From the NCBI GenBank assembly GCA_001942185.1, contig MKJV01000090.1, positions 1 to 64,000 on the forward strand: 64,000 nucleotides of DNA. The letters run 5' to 3'. Made by a program: the position numbers and the translations under genes. The notes below the pieces were generated by a model, which saw only the letters and a list, made by a program, of their open reading frames with translations, had not been told where the DNA came from and made no database searches. Source of the stretch: Pseudonocardia sp. CNS-004 (GTDB lineage: Bacteria; Actinomycetota; Actinomycetes; Mycobacteriales; Pseudonocardiaceae). Shown piece by piece: positions 37,087 through 45,480 of this stretch; position 1 is the first letter of the stretch; the number at the start of each line of letters is the position of its first letter.

Positions 37087-37752
37087 GTGTCCACCGAAGC
37101 GAGCGCTCGTGCCGACGCCGCGGCGCGGCCCACCAGCCGCGTCGCCCGCCGCCGGGACCGGCGCAAGGCCGAGATCGTGCGGACGGCCACCGAACTGCTG
37201 TCCGCGCACGGTTACCAGGGCATGAGCCTGGAGGACGTCGCGGAGCGCACCGACATCGCGAAAGCCACGCTCTACCACTACTTCTCCGGCAAGGACGCGC
37301 TGGTCACCGCCGTCATCGAGGCGATGACCGCCGAGGTCAACCAGCGCCTCGAGCAGGAGCTGGACCGGGTGCGCGACCGCAGCCACCTCGAGCAGCTCCG
37401 CACGCTGATCCGCGAGCAGGTCCGCATCCTCACCGACACCGCCCCCGAGGTCGCCACGCTCTTCTCCTGGCCGACGACCTGGCCCGACGCGTTCCAGGAG
37501 ACCGTCAAGGAGAGCAGGCGCCGCCACGACGCGATCTTCCGGCGGGTGGTGGAGGCGGGGCTCGCCGCGGGTGAGTTCGACTGCCCGAACCCCGACGTCG
37601 CCCTGCAATGCCTGCACGGTGTGCTGAACCAGTCGTCGCTGTGGCTCCGCCCGTCGCTGCCCCCGGCGAAGAAGGCGCAGCTGTGGGACGCCGTCGTCGA
37701 CACGGCCTCCCGCATGTTCACCCTCCGGGACGCGCCGCCCGGGGATCACTAG
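37087..37752 (+). CDS. TetR-family regulator
   Basis: A 221-residue TetR protein. The HTH is at residues about 30-75 ([20 protein letters not shown], then [19 protein letters not shown]). The C-terminal TetR_C domain has [20 protein letters not shown], resembling KstR2/FadR-type fatty-acid and sterol regulators of actinomycetes. The GTG start is placed by the divergent spacing to the alkZ-like gene. Its stop shares a CTAG with the convergent SDR stop. It may control the neighbouring SDR and enoyl-CoA hydratase genes. Confidence 0.9.
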   Translation: MSTEASARADAAARPTSRVARRRDRRKAEIVRTATELLSAHGYQGMSLEDVAERTDIAKATLYHYFSGKDALVTAVIEAMTAEVNQRLEQELDRVRDRSHLEQLRTLIREQVRILTDTAPEVATLFSWPTTWPDAFQETVKESRRRHDAIFRRVVEAGLAAGEFDCPNPDVALQCLHGVLNQSSLWLRPSLPPAKKAQLWDAVVDTASRMFTLRDAPPGDH

Positions 37753-38489
37753 CCGGCCATGGTCAGCCCGCCGCTGACGCTGAGGACCTGCCCGGTGATG
37801 TAGTCCGCGTGGCCGGAGGCGAAGAACAGCACCGCCCCGGCGACGTCCTGCGGGGTGGCGAGCCTGCGGAGCGGGATCGCCCGGACCAGGCCCTCCCTGA
37901 GCTTCTCCGGCAGCGACGCGAAGAGCGGCGTGTCGGTCGGCCCCGGGCACACGCAGTTGACGTTGATCCGGTGCCGGGCCATCTCACGGGCCAGCGACTT
38001 GGTGAACGCGATCAGGCCGCCCTTCGTGCCGGCGTACACCGTCTCCCCCACGCTGCCGACGCGACCGGCGTCGCTCGCGATGTTGACGATCTTGGCCGGG
38101 TGCTCGGCCGCGAGGATCGGTTCGAGGAACGCGTGGGTCAGCCGGACCGGACCGAGGAAGTTCACCGCAGCCAGCGACTCCCAGAGCGCGTCGTCGTTCT
38201 GCATGAACGGCTCGACCCGGTCGAAGCCCGCCGCGTTGACGATCACGTCCGGCAGCCCGTGCGCCGCGATCACCTCGTCGCGCATCGCCAGGATCGCGTC
38301 CTTGTCGGCGAGGTCGGCCTGATGCCCGCTGCTCGCGCCGCCGATCGCCCGCACGGTGTCGGCGAGCCCGTCGGCGTCGCGGTCGACGGCCGCGACCGTG
38401 GCACCCGCCGTCGCCATCGCCTCTGCGACCGCCCGGCCGATGCCCGACGCCGCGCCGGTCACCACCGCCACCGTGTTCCCGAGCTCCAT
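37749..38489 (-). CDS. short-chain dehydrogenase/reductase
   Basis: A 246-residue classical SDR. It has the NAD-binding TGAASGIG (residues about 10-17), the VNAAGF motif, catalytic Ser in [17 protein letters not shown] (Tyr-x3-Lys) and the C-terminal [13 protein letters not shown]. It is most like FabG/BadH-type 3-hydroxyacyl-CoA dehydrogenases. The start at 38489 is chosen because [12 protein letters not shown] begins the fold directly and AAGGTGG lies upstream; the longer frame is unsupported. It is divergent from an enoyl-CoA hydratase, consistent with a beta-oxidation-like step pair. Confidence 0.9.
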   Translation of the reverse strand: MELGNTVAVVTGAASGIGRAVAEAMATAGATVAAVDRDADGLADTVRAIGGASSGHQADLADKDAILAMRDEVIAAHGLPDVIVNAAGFDRVEPFMQNDDALWESLAAVNFLGPVRLTHAFLEPILAAEHPAKIVNIASDAGRVGSVGETVYAGTKGGLIAFTKSLAREMARHRINVNCVCPGPTDTPLFASLPEKLREGLVRAIPLRRLATPQDVAGAVLFFASGHADYITGQVLSVSGGLTMAG

Positions 38490-38622
38490 CTCGGCCACCT
38501 TCCCTGCGCCGGACGACGCGAACCGTACCGCATTTCCCAACCCGTCGGTCGAACTCCAGTCCTGCTGGTTGGTTTGCCGCCAGTGTGTTTGACTCGCACC
38601 GGGAACCAACGGAGGGATCACC

Positions 38623-39452
38623 GTGAGCCTCGACGACTACACCCAGCTGACGTTCACCCGTCACGCCAACGGCGTCCTGCTCATCACGATCGACCGGCCG
38701 GACAAGTACAACGCCGCCGACGAGGTGATGCACGCCGAGCTCGCACGCGTCTGGACCGACGTCGCGGCCGACCCCGACACCCGCGTCGCGGTCATCACCG
38801 GCGCGGGCAAGGCGTTCTCCGCGGGCGGCGACCTGGCCATGGTCGAGCGGATGGCAGGCGACTACGACCGCGTCTCGCACATGCTCACCGAGATGAGCGA
38901 CCTCGTCTACAACATCATCAACTGCGAGAAGCCCATCGTGTCGGCCATCAACGGGGTCGCCGTGGGTGCCGGCACCGTCGCCGCCCTGCTGGCCGACGTC
39001 GCGATCGCCGCCGAGGACGCCCGGATCGGCGACGGGCACGTCCGGCTCGGCGTGGCGGCGGGCGACCACGCGGCCATCATCTGGCCCCTGCTCGCCGGCA
39101 TGGCCAAGGCGCGCTACTACCTGCTCACCGGCGAGATGCTCACCGGTGCCGAGGCCGAGCGGATCGGCATGGTCGCCAAGGCCGTGCCCCGCGACCAGGC
39201 CGTCGACGAGGCGCTGCGCGTCGCGATGCGCTCGCCACCGGCTCGCAGCCCGCGATCCGGCTGACCAAGAAGGCGCTCAACAGCTGGCTGCGCGCCGCCG
39301 GGCCGGCCTTCGACCAGTCGGCGGCCTACGAGATGCTGACCTTCCTCGGCCCCGATGTCGTCGAGGGCTACACGGCGCTGCGCGAGAAGCGCCCTCCGCG
39401 GTTCCCCTCCGCACACCCCGGCCCGCAGGGCGCCGACCACCGGGGGCTGTGA
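38623..39452 (+). CDS. enoyl-CoA hydratase/isomerase family protein (one frameshift)
   Basis: Crotonase fold. The oxyanion hole is formed by [10 protein letters not shown] (residues about 66-75) and [20 protein letters not shown]. Substrate loop [18 protein letters not shown] and a C-terminal helix ending [13 protein letters not shown] follow. The frame changes near 39232: the first piece would end in a spurious tail, while the next frame supplies [20 protein letters not shown]. One added base gives 276 residues. The GTG start has GGAGGG 6 bases upstream. It likely acts with the divergent SDR in acyl-CoA degradation. Confidence 0.87.
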
Positions 39453-39518
39453 TCACCGGAGGTGGTTGGAGCGCCGAAAGTGACGCCCCAGCACCATTCC
39501 CGACGATCATGAGCCAAC

Positions 39519-39539
39519 GGCCGGCCGCTCGGCCCGGCC
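39519..39539. terminator. hairpin between convergent genes
   Basis: GGCCGG (39519-39524) and CCGGCC (39534-39539) form a 6-bp stem with a 9-base loop just beyond the LLM gene stop, between convergent ends. Weak evidence given the GC content. Confidence 0.3.
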
Positions 39540-40542
39540 CTAGGTCCGGCCCGCGGCCACCTCGATCAGGCTCAGTTCGTTGGCGTGGATCCGTTCCTGG
39601 TCGACCCCGTAGTGCGGCGGGTAGAGCAGCGCCCAGTCGACGACGTCGGCGTAGCGGCGCAACTGCTCCGCGACGTCTTCCGGGTCCCGAAGACGGCCCG
39701 GTCGTCGACCATCTCCTCCCCCGCCGCCACCACGGCGGCCACGTCCCCACGCGCCACGGCGTCGCGGGCCGCGGCGCGTTCCGCGGTGAACCGGCCTGCC
39801 GGGAACAGCGCGTCGTAGCCCTTCGGCGTGGCGTAGAAGCCGACCTGCGCGGCCGCGTCGCGCCGCGCGGCCCTCGCGTCGGGGTCGGCCGCGGCCACGA
39901 TCTGCGTGGTCATCCGCAGCCGCGTCACGTCCCGGTCGCCCCTGGCGGCGCCTGCGGCCAGCAAGGGGACGGCGGTGTCGCGCAGGTAGTCGACAGAGGC
40001 GATCGTGTGCCCGACGAACCCGTCCGCGCACTCCCCGACGGCACGGACCATGTACTCGCCCACGCCCGCGGCCAGGATCGGCACGTGCTCGGGCAGGGCG
40101 GTGCGGTCGTAGTGGCCCAGCGCGACCCGGTCGAACTCGCCGTCGTACCGGAACGGGCCGCTGCGGTGTGCGATCAGCCGCCGGATCAGTTCGACGCGGT
40201 CCTTGACCTGGGGAGCGGGCCGGTCGAGCGCGGTGCCGTACCAGTCCCGGTTCATCCGCCGGGTGCTGCTGCCCACGCCCAGCACGAAGCGGCCGCCCGC
40301 GATCGCCTGGACGTCGGCTGCGGCGGACGCGAGCGCCAGCGGCGAGCGCGCGAAGAGCGGGGTGACGCTGGTGCCGACGAGCGCGTTCTCCGTGACCGCC
40401 GCGAAGGCCGCCGCACGGGTGAGGCTGCTGCGGTTGTAGTAGTCGATGCTCCACAGCGAGTGGACGCCCGCGCGGTCGGCCGCTCGCACGATCCGCAGCG
40501 CGTCGGCCGGGTTCTCGTCCATGATCACGAGCCGATCTGCAT
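39540..40542 (-). CDS. LLM-class flavin-dependent oxidoreductase (two frameshifts)
   Basis: Luciferase-like monooxygenase / F420-dependent reductase fold. An ATG at 40542 begins MQIG and, with one base added near 40534, continues as LVIMDENPADALRIVRAADR. The main frame holds VLGVGSSTRRMNRDWYG and PILAAGVGEYMVRAVGE. A second break near 39693 leads to the end RDPEDVAEQLRRYADVVDWA and LIEVAAGRT. The repaired protein has 334 residues. Actinobacterial LLM proteins often use F420 rather than FMN; the choice cannot be made here. It is on the same strand as, and 60 bases downstream of, the PEP-mutase-like gene. Confidence 0.82.
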
Positions 40543-40602
40543 GGCAGTTATCCAACCACACAGACGATGGGCCGACCACACGGTCGAACTTCTGCGAGGG
40601 CA

Positions 40603-41379
40603 TCAGGCAGGGGGCGCCGGGTACGGGCTGCCACCCGCCGCGACCGCGCCGAGCGCCGCCTCGAGGTGGCCCTGCAGGATCCGGAACAGCCCCGGCCCGT
40701 AGCTGATCCGCGCCACGCCCATTCCCGCCAGGTCGGCGATCGAGGGACCACCGGGCAGGAAGGCGACGTTGACCGGGGCCCCGACCCCGTCGACGAGCGT
40801 GCGGACCTCCGCCGGGTCCAGCCGGTCCACCAGCAGCGGGTACACGCAGTCGGCGCCGGCCTCGACGTACGCCCGGCCCCGCAGCACGGCATCCTCGACC
40901 CGCTCCTCACGCGACCCGGCGCCGTGCAGGAAGGCGTCGACCCTCGCGTTGATCACCAGGTCCGGGGCGGCGGCCCGGACACCGGCGAGCAGCGCCACCT
41001 GGTCCTCGACCGGCACCAGCTCGCCGGTCGCGGCGTCGGAGTCCTCCAGGTTGCAGCCCACCGCGCCCGCGGCGACCAGCCGGGCGGCGACCTCGCCGGC
41101 GGGGAGGCGGTAGCCGCGCTCGATGTCGGCGGTCACCGGGACGTCCACCGCGCGCGCGATCCGCGCGACGGCGGCGAACATCTCCTCCGGTGGTGCGTCC
41201 TCGTGGTCGTCGTGGCCGAGGACCGGGGCCACCGCGGCGCTGGCGGTGGCCACGACCGGGAACCCCGCCGCGACCACCGCCCGGGCCGACGCCGCATCCC
41301 ACGCGTTGGGCAGGACCAGGGGCGTGCCGGGGACGTGCAGGGCGCGCAGCCGGGCCGCCTGCTCCGCCGCCGCGGTCAC
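40603..41379 (-). CDS. isocitrate lyase / PEP mutase family protein
   Basis: A 258-residue TIM-barrel enzyme of the PEP mutase/isocitrate lyase superfamily. Characteristic segments are LVLPNAWDAASARAVVAAGF, VPVTADIERGY (metal/substrate Asp-Glu), GCNLEDSDAATGELV (catalytic loop region) and INARVDAFL. The isocitrate-lyase KKCGH loop is absent, as in the oxaloacetate decarboxylase, 2,3-dimethylmalate lyase and carboxyphosphonoenolpyruvate-type branch. The GTG start overlaps the AhpD-like stop (GTGA). It probably cleaves a C-C bond in an alpha-substituted dicarboxylate. Confidence 0.88.
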   Translation of the reverse strand: MTAAAEQAARLRALHVPGTPLVLPNAWDAASARAVVAAGFPVVATASAAVAPVLGHDDHEDAPPEEMFAAVARIARAVDVPVTADIERGYRLPAGEVAARLVAAGAVGCNLEDSDAATGELVPVEDQVALLAGVRAAAPDLVINARVDAFLHGAGSREERVEDAVLRGRAYVEAGADCVYPLLVDRLDPAEVRTLVDGVGAPVNVAFLPGGPSIADLAGMGVARISYGPGLFRILQGHLEAALGAVAAGGSPYPAPPA

Positions 41380-41885
41380 GAGCGCGCCCGGGGTGTGTGG
41401 TGACCCGGGGTGGCGCGGGCCGAGATGGCCACGCGGTTCCAGGTGTTGATCATCGCGACGACCCAGGCGAGCCGGACCAGCTCGTCCTCGGTGAAATGGT
41501 CCTGCGCCACGGCGAGCGTGGCGTCGATCTCGTCGTGGTCGAGCCTCGTCGCCGCCTCGGCGTAGGCGAGCGCAGCACGCTCGCGGGCGGTGAAGAACGG
41601 CGTCTCCCGCCATGCGGCGAGCGCGTGCATCCGCTGGTGGCTCTCGCCGTAGGCCTCGGCGTCGAGCACGTGCATGTCGATGCAGTACGCACAGCCGTTC
41701 ACCTGCGACGCGCGGATCTTCACCAGCTCCACGAGCGAGCGTTCGAGCCCCTGCGCCTCGACCGCCTCGGTGAAGCGTTGCATCGCCTGCACCACCTGCC
41801 CGGCGGAGTGGCGGCGCAGGTCGAACCTCGGCGGGACCGGAACGCGCTCGGAGGCGTTGACGGCATGCGTCGTATCAGTGGTCAC
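41376..41885 (-). CDS. carboxymuconolactone decarboxylase / AhpD-like protein
   Basis: A 169-residue alpha-helical protein with the AhpD-like redox motif NGCAYCIDMH (CxxC followed by His) near residue 66 and the LVELVKIRASQ helix before it. The VVAMINTWNRVAIS C-terminal helix is typical of the group. Such proteins are peroxidase-linked thiol reductants. The GTG start at 41885 is favoured because the MocR operator begins 20 bases upstream. First gene of the AhpD / PEP-mutase-like / LLM series. Confidence 0.88.
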   Translation of the reverse strand: MTTDTTHAVNASERVPVPPRFDLRRHSAGQVVQAMQRFTEAVEAQGLERSLVELVKIRASQVNGCAYCIDMHVLDAEAYGESHQRMHALAAWRETPFFTARERAALAYAEAATRLDHDEIDATLAVAQDHFTEDELVRLAWVVAMINTWNRVAISARATPGHHTPRARS

Positions 41886-41905
41886 GTCCACGACGGTAGA
41901 ACCTT

Positions 41906-41952
41906 TTGGCCCACTGTGTATGGTCCAATTCTGTGGCATCCGTATGGGCCAA
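41906..41952. promoter_or_regulatory. MocR-type operator: three TGG(G/T)CCAA half-sites
   Basis: Direct repeats GTATGGTCCAA (41918-41928) and GTATGGGCCAA (41942-41952) are 24 bases apart. An inverted copy TTGGCCCA lies at 41906-41913, so TTGGCCCA/TGGGCCAA also forms a perfect 8-base dyad. Direct repeats plus an inverted copy fit known PdxR/MocR binding sites, which often contain TGGWCC-like cores. It sits between the divergent AhpD-like and MocR genes and overlaps the MocR start. Confidence 0.65.
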
Positions 41953-43449
41953 ATCCGGGCGCTCCATCGACCTCCACCTCGACTTCGACCCGGACGCCGC
42001 CGACGGTCGCCGGGCCGCCCTCGAGCTGGCCCTGCGTTCCGCGATCCGGGACGGCCGGCTCGCACCCGGCGCGCGGCTGCCCGCCACCCGGCCACTGGCC
42101 GACGAGCTCGGGATCGCCCGCGGCACGGTGACGGCGGCGTACGGCCAGCTCGTCGCGGAGGGCTACCTGTCGGCGCGCCGCGGCGCGGGCACCGTGGTGG
42201 CCGAGGTGTCGTCGGGCGGGCCCACCCCGACCCGTGCACCGGTCCGGTTCGCTCCCCCGGCGACGCCCCCACGGGTGCGCCACGACCTGTCCCCCGGGCG
42301 GCCCGACGTGTCGGCGTTCCCGGTGCAGGCGTGGCTGGCCGCCGCACGCGCGGTGCTGCCGCGCGTGGAACCGGCGGCGTTCGCGCTCTCCGACCCGCGC
42401 GGCAGGCCGGAGCTGCGCACCGCCCTCGCCGAGTACCTCGGCCGCACGCGGGGCGTCATCGCCGACCCCGACACCATCGTGATCACGTCGGGCTTCATGC
42501 AGGGCCTCGGGCTGCTCGCACAGGCACTGCGCGACCGGGGATGCACCCGGATCGCGATGGAGGACCCCTGCCTGCCCTTCCACCGCGAGGTCGTGCGGCG
42601 CGCCGGCCTGCAGGTGGCGCCGCTCCCGGTCGACGAGATCGGCGCGAGCGGCGCGGTGCCCGCCGACGCGGGCGCGGTCGTCCTGACACCCGCCCATCAG
42701 GGCGCTCTCGGCGTCGTGCTCGGGCCCGCCCGGCGCCGCGCGCTCGTCGACTGGGCGGCGTCGACCGGCGGGACCGTCGTCGAGGACGACTACGACGGCG
42801 AGCTGTCCCACGACCGGCAGCAGATCGGCGCGCTGCAGGGCATGGCGCCGGATCGCGTCGTGTACGCGGGCACCGCGTCCAAGACCCTCGGCCCCGCGGT
42901 CCGCCTCGGCTGGCTGGTGCTGCCCCGCCGACTGCTCGACCCCGTGGTGGAGGCCAAGTTCTACGCCGACGCGCAGACCGAGTCGATCGGCCAGCTCGTG
43001 CTGGCCGAGCTCATCCGCCGCCACGACTACGACCGGCACGTCCGCGCACAACGGCTGAAGTACCGCCGCAGGCGCCGGGAGCTCTTGGCCCGGCTCACGA
43101 CGGACGTGCCCGCCGTGCGGGTGCACGGCGCGGCCGCGGGCGTCAGCTGGTGCTGGAGCTCCCGCCGGGCGGGCCGAGCGAGGAGGAGGTCGTGAGCGCG
43201 GCCGCCGCGCGCGGCGTCCGGATCGCCGGGCTGCGATCGGGCTGGCACGACAGTCACGCGCAGCCCGGAGACATCATGGTCGGCTACGCCACCCCCGCCG
43301 ACCACGCCTGGTCCGGCGCCCTCGACGCGCTCATCGACGCGCTGCGCTCCGTCCTCGGCACAACACGATCCCCGAGCAGGCAGATCGAACAGGTGTTCTA
43401 TGATCCGCGCGGCCACCACACCAGACGAGGGAGCACGCCGCAGCGATGA
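41933..43449 (+). CDS. MocR/PdxR-type regulator: GntR helix-turn-helix fused to aminotransferase-like domain (one frameshift)
   Basis: Residues about 20-80 form a GntR winged helix (ARLPATRPLADELGIARGTV, then AAYGQLVAEGYLSARRG). The rest is a fold-type-I aminotransferase-like domain with the PLP site: Asp/Tyr in VVEDDYDGELSHD and the PLP-binding Lys in YAGTASKTLGPAVRLGW. The final 100 residues (LVLELPPGGPSEEEVVSAA) lie in the next frame; a break near 43143 is repaired by one base, giving 505 residues. Such proteins sense PLP or amino compounds. The GTG at 41933 is chosen because the conserved RSIDLHLDF follows; 41906 is also possible. Confidence 0.85.
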
Positions 43450-43841
43450 GCACGCCCGAGCCGGTCGAGTCCGCTTCTGCCGAGACCAACCCTGCCGAGA
43501 CCACCACGGCCGACACCACCCCGGCCGCGACGCCACGCCGGGGCCGGCCGAAGGGTTCCACCGCCCGCACCACCCGCACGATCGAGCTCACGCTCACCGT
43601 CACCGGCACCGCCGACGGCGACTGGCAGGCCGAGCTCAAGCAGGGCAGCACCTGGCTGAGCCGCGGGCTCCCGGTGACGGCCACCGCCGTGCAACGGGCG
43701 GTGCAGGAGCTGCACGCCGAGCTCGCGGGCCCGATCGACGCCGTGATCGGCGCCGCACGCGAGAAGCGGGCCGCCAGGGTCGCCGAGCTGGAGGCCGAGC
43801 TCGAGCAGGCCCGCAAGGCGCTTGCGGAGATCGACGAGTAG
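43446..43841 (+). CDS. small protein with AT-hook-like motif and C-terminal coiled coil
   Basis: 131 residues. An acidic, Thr/Ala/Glu-rich N-terminus (1-28) precedes PRRGRPKGSTA, which contains the GRP core of an AT-hook flanked by basic residues. A beta-strand segment (TRTIELTLTVTG) follows, then a helix, and the last 30 residues form a heptad-like coiled coil (VAELEAELEQARKALAEI). No named function is known to me. The ATG overlaps the MocR stop (ATGA). AT-hooks bind the minor groove of AT-rich DNA, so a nucleoid or accessory DNA-binding role is possible. Confidence 0.75.
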   Translation: MSTPEPVESASAETNPAETTTADTTPAATPRRGRPKGSTARTTRTIELTLTVTGTADGDWQAELKQGSTWLSRGLPVTATAVQRAVQELHAELAGPIDAVIGAAREKRAARVAELEAELEQARKALAEIDE

Positions 43842-44098
43842 CCGCGGGCGGCGACAGGGACCGTTCACCCACCGGGTCCGACTGACCCGCTACCTCGTCG
43901 ACCTCGGGCTCGCACTGCCCGCGACCGGCCCGTGAAGGAGGACCGGATGGCCATTCGGGCTGTCCACCGGTGCAACCGCGACCGCACAGGTCCTCGCGAA
44001 GCCCGACTCCGCACAGCCGCCGCTTCGCGGCATCCTTGCGGGGGCGGCCCACGGCGTCGCCGAAGCGAAGTCCCGACGACCCACCCCGCGGAGCCTCC
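43842..44098. other. intergenic region, no supported gene
   Basis: About 257 bases. An AAGGAGG followed 5 bases later by ATG (43947) could start a short frame, but its translation is Arg/Pro-rich and overlaps the next gene, so I do not call it. A short open segment before it (VRLTRYLVDLGLALPATGP to a stop at 43935) may be the tail of a lost gene. Confidence 0.4.
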
Positions 44099-44533
44099 AT
44101 GGCCACGACCAGCGACCACACCGACGCCAACCGCAAGACCGTCCGCCGGGCCTTCGAGGCCTGGCAGGACGGCACGAGCCCGATCACCGACGTCTTCGCC
44201 GACGACATGGTCTGGCGGATCGAGGGCCACTCGGTCGCCTCGAAGGAGTACACCACCACGCAACAGTTCGTCGACGAAGTCCTGGCGCCCTTCGGCGCCC
44301 GTTTCAGCGCCGGCGAACGCTTCCGCCCGATCACGATCAGATCGATCCACGCCGACGGCGACACCGTCGTCGTGCTCTGGGACGGGCACGGCGTCGCCAA
44401 CGACGGCCGGCCCTACGACAACACCTACGCGTGGTTCATGACCCTTCGCGACGGCAAGGTCGTCGACGGCACCGCCTTCTACGACAGCATCTCCTTCAAC
44501 GACCTCTGGTCCCGGGTGCCGCCGGCCGGGTGA
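44099..44533 (+). CDS. nuclear transport factor 2-like (SnoaL-type) protein
   Basis: A 144-residue NTF2-like cone fold. RKTVRRAFEAWQDGTSPIT forms the N-terminal helix, then VFADDMVWRIEGHS, RPITIRSIHADGDTVVVLWD and YAWFMTLRDGKVVDGTAFYD form the sheet typical of SnoaL-like cyclases, isomerases and limonene-epoxide-hydrolase relatives. Catalytic residues cannot be assigned from sequence alone. The ATG is chosen at the start of the conserved helix. Confidence 0.85.
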   Translation: MATTSDHTDANRKTVRRAFEAWQDGTSPITDVFADDMVWRIEGHSVASKEYTTTQQFVDEVLAPFGARFSAGERFRPITIRSIHADGDTVVVLWDGHGVANDGRPYDNTYAWFMTLRDGKVVDGTAFYDSISFNDLWSRVPPAG

Positions 44534-44607
44534 TCGGCGCCTCGGCGCCGCCCGGCGTTCACCTCGGCCGCCTCGCGCCGTTCACCGACGCCGCAGACGA
44601 TCGGGGC

Positions 44608-45444
44608 GTGAACCCGCGCCACACCCTCGTCCAGCTGACCGACCTGCACCTGCTCCCCGAGGGGCGGTTGCTGCGCGGCAGCCTGGACACGTTCGACGTA
44701 CTGGCGCACACGCTCGCCGAGATCGAGCGGTCCGGCGTACGCCCCACAGCACTGCTGTTCACCGGCGACCTCACCGAGTCCGGCGAACCGGGCGCCTACC
44801 AGCGGCTGCGTGCGCTCGTCGAACCCGTCGCGGCACGGATGGGCACGACCGCGCTCTACGTCATGGGCAACCACGACAGCCGCCCGGAGCTGCGCGAACA
44901 CCTGCTCGGACAGGATCGTGACGACGAGCCGTACGACTACACCGTGCGGCTGGGCGGGCTCCGGGTCGTCGTCCTCGACACCACCGTGCCCGGCTTCTCC
45001 CACGGCGAGCTGACCCGCGAGCAGCTCGACCGGCTGGCGGCCGAGCTGGCCGAGCCTGCGCCCGACGGCACCGTGCTCGCGCTGCACCACCCGCCGCTGC
45101 CGACGCCGTCGCGGATCGCGGCCTCCATCGACCTCCGCAACCGCAAGGAGCTGGAGGCCGTCCTGTCCGGGACGGACGTGCGGATCGTGCTCGCCGGGCA
45201 CACCCACGTCGTGAGCGCGGGCGCGGTGGCCGGGATCCCGGTGTGGACCGGCGGCACCACCGCCTTCGCCTCCGGCGCGTTCGCGGCGGGTGGCGGCGAG
45301 AGCCAGCTGCTGTCCGCCGCGGCCAACCGCGTCGACCTGTTCGACGACTCCCTCATCGTGACCACCGTCGCGATGAACGCCGAGCACGTCACCACCCTCA
45401 CCCCGGCCGAGGTGGACGATCTGATCGCGAGCATCGACCGCTGA
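44608..45444 (+). CDS. cpdA: class III cyclic nucleotide phosphodiesterase (Rv0805/CpdA-like)
   Basis: A 278-residue binuclear metallophosphoesterase. The five metal motifs are in order: TDLHL (Asp, His), FTGDLTE (Asp), MGNHDSR (Asn, His), LALHHPPLP (His) and LAGHTHVV (His-x-His). Spacing and flanking sequence (ESGEPGAYQRLRALVEPVAA, DGTVLALHHPP) closely follow Mycobacterium tuberculosis Rv0805, which hydrolyses cAMP and other phosphodiesters. A GTG at 44531 would add about 26 residues; the 44608 GTG keeps only the conserved part. Convergent with binding protein E. Confidence 0.9.
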   Translation: MNPRHTLVQLTDLHLLPEGRLLRGSLDTFDVLAHTLAEIERSGVRPTALLFTGDLTESGEPGAYQRLRALVEPVAARMGTTALYVMGNHDSRPELREHLLGQDRDDEPYDYTVRLGGLRVVVLDTTVPGFSHGELTREQLDRLAAELAEPAPDGTVLALHHPPLPTPSRIAASIDLRNRKELEAVLSGTDVRIVLAGHTHVVSAGAVAGIPVWTGGTTAFASGAFAAGGGESQLLSAAANRVDLFDDSLIVTTVAMNAEHVTTLTPAEVDDLIASIDR

Positions 45445-45480
45445 CATCGGTGCGGTACCACCGCCCCGGACCAGCGGCTC

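Noticed and set aside
43932-44441. ORF starting after AAGGAGG at 43947
   Set aside because: The ribosome-binding site is good, but the translation is Arg/Pro-rich and runs through most of the NTF2-like gene in another frame, as expected for a shadow.
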